Assembly (NCBI GenBank): GCA_017417315.1
Contig: JAFPZK010000004.1
Coordinates: forward strand, 1 to 40,236
DNA length: 40,236 nt
Direction of reading: 5' to 3'
Origin: Bacteroidales bacterium
Lineage (GTDB): Bacteria; Bacteroidota; Bacteroidia; Bacteroidales; UBA3824
Shown here one piece after another: positions 1 to 7,391 of the stretch; within the stretch, counting starts at the first letter, position 1; each line of letters opens with the position of its first letter. The position numbers and the translations under genes are program-made. The notes below the pieces were generated by a model that was given only the letters and a program-made list of their open reading frames with translations, had not been told where the DNA came from and did no database searches.

Positions 1-1
1 G

Positions 2-463
2 ATTTCGCAGGAACTCCGCCACGCCATCGACAAGCACACCCGCGAACTCATCGTCTCAAACATCGAATTGCTCTTGAATTATTGTCTGAGGTTTTACGAC
101 CGTCAGTTCATCACCCGCGAGGAAATCAACCACGAAATTGTGAAAAAATTTGAGAAACTTCTCCGCGAATACATCACACAAAAGGCTGAGTCAGAGGGCA
201 TTCCGTCGGTGGCATATTTCGCCGAAAAATGCAGCCTCACGCCCGGATATTTTGGCGAATTGGTAAAGACCGAGACCGGCAAGACGGCGCAGGATTTCAT
301 CGGCGATGCCATCGTAAAACGTGCCAAGGAACTCCTCAACACGCCTTCAATCAGCATTTCGGAAGTGGCTTATACCCTCGGCTTCGGCTATCCGCAGCAT
401 TTTGTGAGGTTTTTTAAGCGGAAGACCGGCAAGACACCGACAGAGTATCGTGCGGCAGCATAA
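2..463 (+). CDS. AraC-family transcriptional regulator, C-terminal part (5' end outside window)
   Basis: The frame is open from the first bases, so the true start lies upstream and only about 153 C-terminal residues are visible. They form a complete AraC/XylS DNA-binding domain with two helix-turn-helix units: one around VAYFAEKCSLTPGYFGELVK, the second around ISEVAYTLGFGYPQHFVRFF, ending in the family-typical RKTGKTPTEYR. Such proteins normally carry an N-terminal cupin-like sensing domain and activate nearby enzyme or efflux genes. It converges on the BspA-like gene, with a hairpin between the two stops. A scrambled inverted copy of parts of this gene lies near 27.6 kb. Family assignment is firm; the regulated target is unknown. 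Confidence 0.9.
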   Translation: MSQELRHAIDKHTRELIVSNIELLLNYCLRFYDRQFITREEINHEIVKKFEKLLREYITQKAESEGIPSVAYFAEKCSLTPGYFGELVKTETGKTAQDFIGDAIVKRAKELLNTPSISISEVAYTLGFGYPQHFVRFFKRKTGKTPTEYRAAA

Positions 464-469
464 AAAAAT

Positions 470-516
470 AACAAACCACGAAAAACACTAAAAATTAGCG
501 GTTTTCGTGTTTTGTT
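470..516. terminator. Bidirectional terminator between convergent AraC and BspA-like genes
   Basis: Fifteen-base arms at 470-484 (AACAAACCACGAAAA) and 502-516 pair with one mismatch. A-rich sequence lies on the left and T-rich on the right, so it can terminate both convergent genes. The same hairpin, with perfect arms, is present at 27528-27574 in the inverted copy. Confidence 0.75.
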
Positions 517-526
517 GTTTAAAAAA

Positions 527-1717
527 TTATTTCTTCGTAAAATATCCGGGGAGTTCTTTACCACCGTCGATTTGGGCGTATTGAGTGTCAATTTTTGATT
601 CGTCATATTTAGTTCCTTGTCCGCCGATAAGGTTTATGCAATCTTTAAACATTTCAAGACCGTCCGTTTTTTTGTTAATCTTCCAACCTTGACCAATATA
701 AATGGTTTTAAGGTTTTTGCTTCCGTTAAACATACAAGACATAAACGCTACTTTTCCCGTATTAAACCCGCTTAAATCAAGGCTTGTAATAAGAGGACAA
801 GCACTAAACATATAACTCATATCCGTTACTTTTTCTGTTTTAAATTTGCTGACATCAAGGCTCGTAATAAGAGAACAATTCAAAAACATATAACTCATAT
901 CCGTTACTTTTTCCGTATTGAATCCGCTGACATCAATGCTCGTAATTGAGGAACAATCCTTAAACATACCGGACATATTTGTAACGTTTTGAGTGTTGAA
1001 ACCGCTAACATTAACGCTTGTAAGTTTTTTACAATTACAGAACATATTAGACATATTTGTAACGTTTTGAGTATTAAACCCTTTTACATCAAGACTCGTT
1101 AGAAGTTGACAATCTCTGAACATATCACTCATATCCGTTACTTTTTCAGTATTGAACCGACTTACATCAAGGCTCGTCAGGTTTTTACAACCCAAAAACA
1201 TATTAGACATATTGGTAACTTTTTGAGTGTTGAATCCGCTGATATCAAGATTTGTAATGTGTTTACAATCTCTAAACATATTAGACATGTTTGTAACGTT
1301 TTGAGTATTTAATCCGCTGACATCAAGGCTCGTAAGTCTTTGACAATTAGAAAACATATCTTCCATATCCGTAACGTTTTCAGTATTAAGATATTCTTTC
1401 ATGCCAATGATGGATTTGAGTTCCGCGCAATCCTTAAACCAACTTTTACAACTTTTTGGACGATATTTCTTAAAGGACTCGTCAAAAACAACTGTATATA
1501 AGTCCCATTTTTGATACCATTCCTTAATATTTTTTACCTGACTAAATTCATAATCATAAGTTCTTTCCACATCATACGCACCTTGGGGTTTGTTGCTACC
1601 GTAGTAAAAAGTCAAAGTTCTGTCTTTGAAAACAGCGTATGCCTCTTCTTTAACTGATTGAGCCATTGTGTATAACGGCAAGAGAAGCATTAAAGCGAAT
1701 ACAGTTTTTAATTTCAT
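527..1717 (-). CDS. BspA-like secreted leucine-rich-repeat protein (DUF285 type)
   Basis: The protein has 396 residues from the ATG at 1717, chosen because it opens a clear signal peptide (MKLKTVFALMLLLPLYTMAQ); the frame upstream of it has no such feature. After about 100 unique residues comes one partial and then eight full 26-residue repeats of the form LTSLDVSGFNTQNVTNMSNMF-x5, the DUF285/BspA-like class found in surface proteins of Bacteroidota, Firmicutes and mycoplasmas. A short C-terminal segment ends in GYFTKK and has no recognisable type IX sorting domain. Repeats are 78 bases long and very similar in DNA, so the gene can expand or contract by recombination. These proteins are generally thought to mediate surface binding; the ligand here is unknown. 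A decayed fragment of the same gene lies at 27238-27516. Confidence 0.88.
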   Translation of the reverse strand: MKLKTVFALMLLLPLYTMAQSVKEEAYAVFKDRTLTFYYGSNKPQGAYDVERTYDYEFSQVKNIKEWYQKWDLYTVVFDESFKKYRPKSCKSWFKDCAELKSIIGMKEYLNTENVTDMEDMFSNCQRLTSLDVSGLNTQNVTNMSNMFRDCKHITNLDISGFNTQKVTNMSNMFLGCKNLTSLDVSRFNTEKVTDMSDMFRDCQLLTSLDVKGFNTQNVTNMSNMFCNCKKLTSVNVSGFNTQNVTNMSGMFKDCSSITSIDVSGFNTEKVTDMSYMFLNCSLITSLDVSKFKTEKVTDMSYMFSACPLITSLDLSGFNTGKVAFMSCMFNGSKNLKTIYIGQGWKINKKTDGLEMFKDCINLIGGQGTKYDESKIDTQYAQIDGGKELPGYFTKK

Positions 1718-2004
1718 GATGTATTGTATTTTTAAATTATTTTCTACAAAAATAAGATTTTTTTTTGTAATTTTTGTAGTTTTGTGTAGAAAATATTTTT
1801 TTTTGACAGATTGATTATTAATTGTAAATTTGCAAAGAATAATAATCAAAATTGGTACAACGGTCAAAGACGTATACGAACACAACAAAAGTGGCGTGAT
1901 AGAGGTGTGATGCATCGGTTGGAGCAAGCGCCAAGCAAAGCACGATGTGAAGTTTGAGGTGGTGGAGTAATTGCAGAAAGAAATTTCTCTAAACTGATTA
2001 AACA

Positions 2005-2036
2005 CAGCCGTCCGAACAATTCAATCCGGACGGCTG
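2005..2036. terminator. Rho-independent-type hairpin downstream of hydrolase pseudogene
   Basis: Perfect 10-base arms CAGCCGTCCG (2005-2014) and CGGACGGCTG (2027-2036) enclose a 12-base loop, with weakly T-rich sequence on both sides. It sits just after the stop of the minus-strand hydrolase remnant. Between it and the BspA-like start (1718-2004) I see only AT-rich leader sequence, including TATTTTTG at 1754-1747 on the minus strand, and no gene. Confidence 0.7.
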
Positions 2037-2043
2037 GTTTTGA

Positions 2044-2635
2044 TTAATCGTAATTCTTGTGTGCTTGGTTGATGAACGCTAATGCTTCGTCGGCAACACG
2101 TTCGGGAGTGTCGATTTCCATAAGGTGTTTCTCGCCGTTGAGGATTGTGAAATGACAACCTTTCGTTACACGCCAAATGTACATATTCGACGTGTAATAG
2201 TCGTTCATAAGCGGATCTTCCGAGCCGAACATATAACCGATGGGAACGGTTGCGTTGCGAAGGTCGCGTTCGCAGTCGTCGAGCGAATCCCAAATTTTTT
2301 CGGGGTGTGCGGCGTATTTGGGATTTGCCCACATAATGAAACTTCTTAATGCCCATCTTTACGGCAAAATCATAAACGTCTTTGCCCCACTGACGTGTCC
2401 AATGCACGCCGCCGTCGGTGTCGAAAATGTCGGCATTGCCGTCGAAACGCATCACGATACCATAAACGTGGTAACGCTGCGCCAAAATCTCCAACACGGG
2501 CATAAAAGTGTGGAAAAAGAATGCACCGCTGATTAACACTTCCTCGTTTTGTGTGCCGAGTTCGCAGTAGGTGATTTCTGCACCGTTGTCTAATACAAGG
2601 CTCTTAGCCTCGCCATTGATTTTGTTTGCTTCCAT
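2044..2635 (-). pseudogene. Alpha/beta hydrolase, internally deleted and frameshifted
   Basis: The first part (ATG at 2635, MEANKINGEAKSLVLDNGAE...) runs for about 100 residues to KKFHYVGKS, the strand just before the nucleophile elbow of an alpha/beta hydrolase. The continuation is in another frame: ANPKYAAHPEKIWDSL to AHKNYD*, the C-terminal third with the GSEDPL acid strand and GEKHLMEIDTPE histidine region. The join is near 2335-2345. The segment that should hold the G-x-S-x-G nucleophile and the lid is missing, about 80 residues by comparison with the usual length, and the frames do not match. This is a dead enzyme remnant. It starts 3 bases from the divergent truncated AraC gene, leaving no promoter between them, which points to a second deletion there. 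Confidence 0.8.
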
Positions 2636-2637
2636 AG

Positions 2638-3366
2638 TTGACGATTTTTCAGCCGTACCAACTCTCAGAAGGACGTTTTGTAAGGGTAACGGGAGGTAAT
2701 GCGCGAATTTTGGCAAACCTCAAAATGTACGACCTCAATGTCGGGACGGTAATCTGTCTGCCACCCGCTGCAATCATTGAGTATCAAAGTATTAGCGACG
2801 ATTTCAAGATTCAGGCATTTAGTTACGAAACTATGCCCAAGCCTTTTGGTTTCGACAATGTTACGGTTTTAAGGCTCAACGAAACCGACTTTGTCCGCAC
2901 CGGCGACTATATCAACCTTATGAAAAAAGTGTTAGGCAAAGACACCTATTCTATCCGCACGTTACAACTACTTCAAACTGCACTTTTCAACGACCTTCAT
3001 CATATTCAAAACGTTGAAATTCAGCAACAAAACGTTGATAAAAAAGGCTCGCGTGCCGAAGAAGTTTTCAATCGGTTTATAGATTTGGTCAACGAATTTG
3101 GGGCTCAACACCGCCGCATAGATTTTTACGCCGATAAACTATTTCTATCGCCAAACCGTCTGAGTACCGTCATCAAAAATTACAGTAATCAGACTGTGAT
3201 GGATTGGATAAACCGTCAGACGATTTTGCAGGCAAAAATACTTTTAAAACATTCAGGCCTAATGGTTTACGAAATTGCCACCCGTCTTAATTTTCAGGAA
3301 TCAACGGCATTTGTGAGGTTTTTTAAATCGCAAACCGGAGTAACGCCAATGGAGTATCGGGAATGA
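2638..3366 (+). CDS. AraC-family regulator, apparently 5'-truncated
   Basis: The open frame can start at TTG 2638 (242 residues). Residues about 8-75 resemble the inner part of the cupin-like sensor domain (SEGRFVRVTGGNARI, VICLPPAAIIEYQSISDDF). The last 100 residues are a complete AraC helix-turn-helix domain ending FKSQTGVTPMEYRE. Full-length relatives such as the gene at 37418 are near 298 residues and begin about 45-50 residues earlier. Here the frame abuts the start of the divergent hydrolase remnant with no ATG, ribosome site or promoter. It probably lost its 5' end in the same rearrangement that damaged the hydrolase. The DNA-binding domain is intact; whether it is expressed is doubtful. 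Confidence 0.65.
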   Translation: MTIFQPYQLSEGRFVRVTGGNARILANLKMYDLNVGTVICLPPAAIIEYQSISDDFKIQAFSYETMPKPFGFDNVTVLRLNETDFVRTGDYINLMKKVLGKDTYSIRTLQLLQTALFNDLHHIQNVEIQQQNVDKKGSRAEEVFNRFIDLVNEFGAQHRRIDFYADKLFLSPNRLSTVIKNYSNQTVMDWINRQTILQAKILLKHSGLMVYEIATRLNFQESTAFVRFFKSQTGVTPMEYRE

Positions 3367-3450
3367 GGCGGAAAGTTTTTCGGTTATAGTTATTAAATTT
3401 TATAAAGAAAATAGTATCTTTGCAGAGAAATCAATAATTCTGCGAACATT

Positions 3451-3507
3451 ATGAACATCTACCTCAATCCCGACTACAAAGGTTTTAAAGAAACTTTTGT
3501 GGATTAA
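3451..3507 (+). pseudogene. 18-codon stub of an AAA-ATPase/PD-(D/E)XK gene
   Basis: The ATG at 3451 encodes MNIYLNPDYKGFKETFVD and then a stop. This matches the typical opening (MxIYLNPxxxGF) of Bacteroidota AAA-ATPase-like proteins with a C-terminal nuclease-fold domain, a family represented in full at 38603. A Bacteroidota-type promoter element (TATCTTTG, about 3415-3422) lies upstream, so the remnant keeps its promoter and first codons while the rest has been deleted. The assignment rests on a short motif. Confidence 0.5.
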
Positions 3508-3569
3508 GGCATATTTTTTTGCGAAAACAATAATTCTTTATAATTTTGTACTTGAAACAAAACAGTATT

Positions 3570-4927
3570 TATGAACGAAGAGAGAGCCTTAAAAATAATT
3601 CAGACCGGCAGACGGCGAGCATTGAGTTCAAACGCTGTGGCAATGGTATCTCACAAGATACCTACGAGACGGTGTGCGCCTTCCTGAACCGTTTTGGCGG
3701 CGAATTTTTTTTGGGCGTTGAGGATGACGGCGCAATCTCAGGAATACCCGAAGCCGCAATCCCTCAGACGATTAAGAATTTGTAAACGTTACTACAAATC
3801 CGAATATTTTTTCGCCGACTGTCTGCATCAATCCCGAAATTGTTGATATAAAAGGCAAGAAAATATTGTATGTCAGGGTGATACCAAGTTCGGAGGTTCA
3901 TAAGTACAAAAACGTTGTTTACGACCGCGCAGGTGATGCCGACATCAAATGCAGCACCACCAACGGCATTGCGCAGATGTATATCCGCAAGCAAAATGTC
4001 TTCACCGAAAAGAAGATTTATAAGTACGTCAAGCCCGAACATCTGCGGCTCGATTTGCTGAGGCTCTGCCGTCAGAGGGCTATCAACAAGCGTTTCGACC
4101 ATCCGTGGAAGGATATGGACGATATGGATTTGCTGCGCAGTGCAAAACTTTATTCTCAGGATTTTGCCACGGGCGAACAGGGGTTCAACCTTGCCGCCGT
4201 GATGCTTTTGGGCAGGGACGAAGTGATTGGGTCAATTCTGCCCGCGTACAAGACCGATGCAATTCTAAGAGTAAGAAACATAGACCGTTACGACGACCGT
4301 CTGATTGTTAACACCAACCTCATTGAGAGTTTTGACTTGCTGATGGGTTTTGCGCAAAAACACCTTTGGGACAAGTTTTATCTTGATGAGTATCAGCACA
4401 ATGTGAGCGTCCGCGACAAAATAGCCCGCGAAATGTTGGCTAATACGTTGATTCACAGAGAATATTCAAGCCCGTACATTGCAAAATTCATCATCGAGAA
4501 AAGCAAAATGTACACTGAAAACGCCTTAGGCAACGCCGACGAACTTGGTTCAGGCACTCGCAATCTCTTTAAATACACCAAAATTTATTCGTCAACAAAC
4601 CCTGAACTGTTTGAGGATGATATATTTAAGAGCGTTGTGCCGTTTGATTTCGATGAAGAAGCAAACGATATTATTGAAAATGAAGAATTATTAATTAGTA
4701 ATAAGGATAAATACGAACTGAAACCAATTCAAAACCAAATTATTGATTTGATAAAACACAAACCTCAAATATCATATTTGGAAATTGCAGAAACATTAAA
4801 TAAATCTCGTAGTGGTATTGCAAACCATATACAAATATTGCAACATTTGGGCATTTTGATTCGCGAAGGTTCAGACAAGAAAGGGATTTGGAAAATTGTT
4901 TCTTTTGGCAACAATGGGACTAATTGA
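3570..4927 (+). pseudogene. AlbA_2 / HATPase_c_4 ATP-binding protein with two frameshifts
   Basis: The natural start is ATG 3570 (MNEERALKIIQTG). Reading then needs a one-base shift near 3607 to reach TASIEFKRCGNGISQDTYET, and another near 3781 (AATTTG where AATTTTG would restore the frame) to join IPQTIKN to FVNVTTNPNIFSP. From there the frame is open to 4927. Order: AlbA_2 (Schlafen-type DNA-binding) domain, central region, a HATPase_c_4-like segment (ANTLIHREYSSPYIAKF, ADELGSGTRNLFKYTKIY), then a winged-helix domain (SYLEIAETLNKSRSGIANHI). Relatives usually have about 30 residues between YTEN and ADELGSG; here there are only three (ALG), so a conserved part of the ATP-binding fold also appears deleted. 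The family is often annotated as an ATP-binding regulator or RecG-like protein; its role is not settled. Either a pseudogene or, for the two shifts, sequence errors. Confidence 0.75.
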
Positions 4928-4936
4928 AGACTATTA

Positions 4937-5050
4937 ATTAGACTGTAAAAATGGACTGTAAACTCATTGCGGTATGTTGTATTCAAATGTCGTTACAAAA
5001 TTAGACTGTAAAAGTGGACTGTAAATGGACTGATAGTGGACTGTAAATAT
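4937..5050 (+). repeat. 26-base direct repeat and GGACTGTAAA motifs in a gene-free stretch
   Basis: ATTAGACTGTAAAA followed by RTGGACTGTAAA occurs at 4937-4962 and 5000-5025 (one mismatch), and GGACTGTAAA recurs at 5038-5047. The surrounding gap (4928-5220) has no convincing gene. Two short open stretches, ending TAKEVG* on the plus strand near 5217 and KMKGEIEVEG* on the minus strand near 5054, look like C-terminal scraps of unidentified genes. Confidence 0.55.
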
Positions 5051-5220
5051 TTACCCTTCCACCTCTATCTCGCCCTTCATCTTGTATTTTACTATAATGG
5101 CGATGTAAGCATATCCCGAATCTGTGGGCATTAGAACTCAATCAACCCGACTACATCCTGCGTGTATTGCTCGGCGTGATTGGCGTGAGTGTAAAGACGG
5201 CGAAAGAGGTGGGATAAAAC

Positions 5221-5264
5221 AATCCCCGCGCCGATGCAATCAAAATCACATCTGCGCGGGGATT
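5221..5264 (-). terminator. Terminator of the aldo/keto reductase gene
   Basis: Perfect 11-base arms AATCCCCGCGC (5221-5231) and GCGCGGGGATT (5254-5264) enclose a 22-base loop and are followed on the minus strand by GTTTTAT. It lies 65 bases after the reductase stop. Confidence 0.7.
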
Positions 5265-5326
5265 GTCAACTGTCAATTGTCAACTGTCAATTGTCAACTG
5301 TCAACTGTCAATTGTCAATTGTCAAT
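5264..5326. repeat. Heptamer tandem repeat, nine units of TGTCAAY
   Basis: Nine contiguous 7-base units (TGTCAAC or TGTCAAT, in the order C,T,C,T,C,C,T,T,T) fill the space between the reductase stop codon and its terminator. On the minus strand the unit reads RTTGACA. Similar short-unit arrays are, from memory, common in Bacteroidota intergenic DNA. It is too short-unit and spacer-free to be a CRISPR. Confidence 0.9.
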
Positions 5327-5328
5327 TA

Positions 5329-6177
5329 TTATCCATAATTCTCAATCAGATACTTCACGAAATTCATGTCGGCGAAGTTGATTGTGCCGGTGTCGTGTTG
5401 GTTCATTGTGGCGATTTGAGCCATTTCGTCAGCGGTGAGTGTGAAGTCAAAGATGTTGAAGTTCTGAATCATACGCTCCTTGTGGGTGGATTTGGGAATG
5501 GCAACAATGCCGCGCTGAGTGAGCCAACGGAGGGCAACCTGCGACGCCGTCTTGCCGTATTTTGCGCCGATTTTGCCCAAAAGTTCGCTCTTGATGATGC
5601 CGTCAACGCCCTGTCCGCCGAGCGGTCCCCAAGCCATTATGCGGCAGTTGGTTTCGTTGAGGAGGGGTTCGATGCCGCGTTGCTGAATCATTGCGTTGCA
5701 CTGCAATTGGTTGACCATCGGCTTTACGTCAACATAGTGCTGAAAATCGAAGTACCTCGCTTCCTGAAAGTTAGACACGCCGATTGCACGCACTTTGCCG
5801 TCCTTGTACGCCTTTTCCATTGCCCGCCACGTGCCGAAAACGTCGCCGTAAGCCTGATGAATCAATAGGAGGTCGATGTAGTCGGTCTGCAACTTTTTGA
5901 GGCTCTCGTCGATGGATTTTGCGGCTTTTTCCTCGCCCGAATTGCTAATCCAAACTTTGGTAACGATGAAAAGTTCGTCGCGCTTGATGCCCGATTTCTT
6001 GACAGCCTCGCCCACGCCCTCTTCGTTGGCGTATGCCTGAGCGGTGTCTATCAGACGGTAACCAACTGATAGAGCGTCGGTTACACAGCGTTCACATTCC
6101 TGCGGATTTACTTGGAACACTCCGTATCCCAAGAGCGGCATTTCCACGCCGTTGGAGAGTTTTATGTGTCTTTCCAT
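5329..6177 (-). CDS. Aldo/keto reductase
   Basis: 282 residues, the usual length for a short-chain aldo/keto reductase of the 2,5-diketo-gluconate reductase/prostaglandin F synthase type. It should reduce carbonyl substrates with NADPH in the cytoplasm. The catalytic tetrad is visible: Asp44 and Tyr49 in RLIDTAQAYANEEGVG, Lys74 in IVTKVW, His107 in LLLIHQAYGD. The cofactor-binding end is seen in GIVAIPKSTHKERMIQN. ATG 6177 begins MERHIKLSNGVEMPLLGYG, the standard opening. It stands alone, transcribed from the promoter/operator at 6232-6268. Codons are richer in G/C than those of the tilS-to-glycosyltransferase block. The substrate cannot be told from sequence. Confidence 0.93.
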   Translation of the reverse strand: MERHIKLSNGVEMPLLGYGVFQVNPQECERCVTDALSVGYRLIDTAQAYANEEGVGEAVKKSGIKRDELFIVTKVWISNSGEEKAAKSIDESLKKLQTDYIDLLLIHQAYGDVFGTWRAMEKAYKDGKVRAIGVSNFQEARYFDFQHYVDVKPMVNQLQCNAMIQQRGIEPLLNETNCRIMAWGPLGGQGVDGIIKSELLGKIGAKYGKTASQVALRWLTQRGIVAIPKSTHKERMIQNFNIFDFTLTADEMAQIATMNQHDTGTINFADMNFVKYLIENYG

Positions 6178-6231
6178 ATTTGTAGGGTGTTAAAAATTTT
6201 TACGTTGCAAAATTGGCAATAATAACAGCGA

Positions 6232-6268
6232 TAAAGGTATATATTTTTCGGAAAATATTACCAAAATT
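6232..6268 (-). promoter_or_regulatory. Promoter and candidate AraC operator of the reductase gene
   Basis: On the minus strand, TACCTTTA (6239-6232) fits the Bacteroidota -7 element. About 20 bases upstream is the 20-base element CGGAAAATATTACCAAAATT (plus strand, 6249-6268). The element together with the spacer ATAAAGGTATATATTTTTCGG is nearly identical at 29385-29423, in front of a different operon, which suggests a shared regulator. Confidence 0.65.
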
Positions 6269-6349
6269 TAGGGAAATAATGGTATTAAAACAACTTAGTA
6301 CAAAGATAAAAAATCTTTGCAAGATGTCAAAAAAAAATGTTAATTTCCC

Positions 6350-7345
6350 CTATTCTATAATCTTTATCACAACCGGCAAATGGTCTGAAAAACCGCCTTC
6401 GTATTTGTAACCGTAAAACGTTCGCCACGGGTGCGGATTGCCGCGCTCGTCGGTTTTCAACATAAAATCCTGCTTGAAAGGCTCTACAAAAAGTTTATGC
6501 TTTTTGAGCAATCCGCCCGAAACTATCACTTGGTCTAAAATGCCGTAATCTTCATGAAAATTATACGTCCACAAGCCTTTTTCATATTGAAGCGAATATG
6601 ACAGATTATAAAGCGTATGCGGTAAGGCTTCTGACAAATCCGTTTTCGCTTTCAACCCTTCCGTCAACGAATTGTCAGATGGCATATCGTTGAAATCTCC
6701 TATGCAAAGAATTTGTGCATTAGGATCTATGTCAAAAACCGAATCCGTTGAAAATCTGAGCCTTAACGCCGCCTGAAAACGTAGTTTTTCTGTTTGAGCA
6801 TGTCCTCCGAAGCGCGAGGGCCAATGATTGACAAAAATATGCAAAGTATCTTGCTTGCCTAAAATTTTGCCTTTTACGTACAAAATGTCCCGCGAAAAGT
6901 ATGTTGTATCTTCAAATTTTATTCGTAAAGTGTTAGTATCCAAAATCTTAAAGGTTTCGGGATTGTAGATGACAGCGCAGTCTATTCCTCGGCGGTCAGA
7001 GCCGTCGCGGTGAAAAATCCTATAACCTGCCTCTGAAAGCGGAGGACGGCTGATTAAATCTTCTAAAACTTTTCTGTTTTCTATTTCACAAACGCCGATA
7101 ATATCGGGAAAAGTTTCTAAATCCACTGCGCTGATTACTTGTCTGAGATGTTTTAATTTTTCCCTGTAACGTCTTGACGACCAATTCTTTGCTCCTTTCG
7201 GAGAGTATTCGTCGTCCCGAGTGAGAGGATTGTCTATGGTGTCAAAAAGATTTTCCATATTATAAAACATGACAGTAAAGTTTTGTTGACCGAAAGTCGT
7301 TAAAAACGAAAAAAATAATATAACGACAAAAAAAATGTTTTTCAT
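6350..7345 (-). CDS. Secreted endonuclease/exonuclease/phosphatase (EEP) family protein
   Basis: 331 residues from ATG 7345, chosen because it gives a signal peptide (MKNIFFVVILFFSFLTTFGQ); longer versions of the frame overlap the divergent gene. EEP-fold motifs appear in order: MFYNMENLFDT (metal-binding Asn/Glu strand), PDIIGVCEIEN (metal-binding Glu), DGSDRRGIDCAVIYNP, FVNHWPSRFGG (catalytic His), CIGDFNDMPSDNS (Asp/Asn pair), ILDQVIVS, and terminal SDHLPVVIKI (Asp-His). It is a metal-dependent phosphodiesterase or phosphatase placed outside the inner membrane. Bacteroidota relatives are annotated only as endonuclease/exonuclease/phosphatase. DNA, nucleotides, inositol phosphates or lipids are all possible substrates. 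Confidence 0.88.
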   Translation of the reverse strand: MKNIFFVVILFFSFLTTFGQQNFTVMFYNMENLFDTIDNPLTRDDEYSPKGAKNWSSRRYREKLKHLRQVISAVDLETFPDIIGVCEIENRKVLEDLISRPPLSEAGYRIFHRDGSDRRGIDCAVIYNPETFKILDTNTLRIKFEDTTYFSRDILYVKGKILGKQDTLHIFVNHWPSRFGGHAQTEKLRFQAALRLRFSTDSVFDIDPNAQILCIGDFNDMPSDNSLTEGLKAKTDLSEALPHTLYNLSYSLQYEKGLWTYNFHEDYGILDQVIVSGGLLKKHKLFVEPFKQDFMLKTDERGNPHPWRTFYGYKYEGGFSDHLPVVIKIIE

Positions 7346-7391
7346 AACTTTTTTTTCTTTAATTTTGCGAATATACCTTAAACCTGATTTT

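Noticed and set aside
3451..4927. Defence-type system made of the AAA stub and AlbA_2/ATPase gene
   Set aside because: Both are broken, come from common scattered families, and have no partner effector gene; no evidence for a functioning system.
5264..5326. Possible CRISPR array
   Set aside because: Units are 7 bases with no spacers; it is a simple tandem repeat, and no cas genes are present.
5264..5326. Array of sigma-70 -35 boxes (TTGACA on the minus strand)
   Set aside because: Bacteroidota primary promoters do not use TTGACA/TATAAT, and the array lies downstream of a stop codon.
5263..5868. 201-codon plus-strand frame beginning in the heptamer repeat
   Set aside because: It starts inside the tandem repeat and runs antisense through the reductase; an artefact of the overlap.
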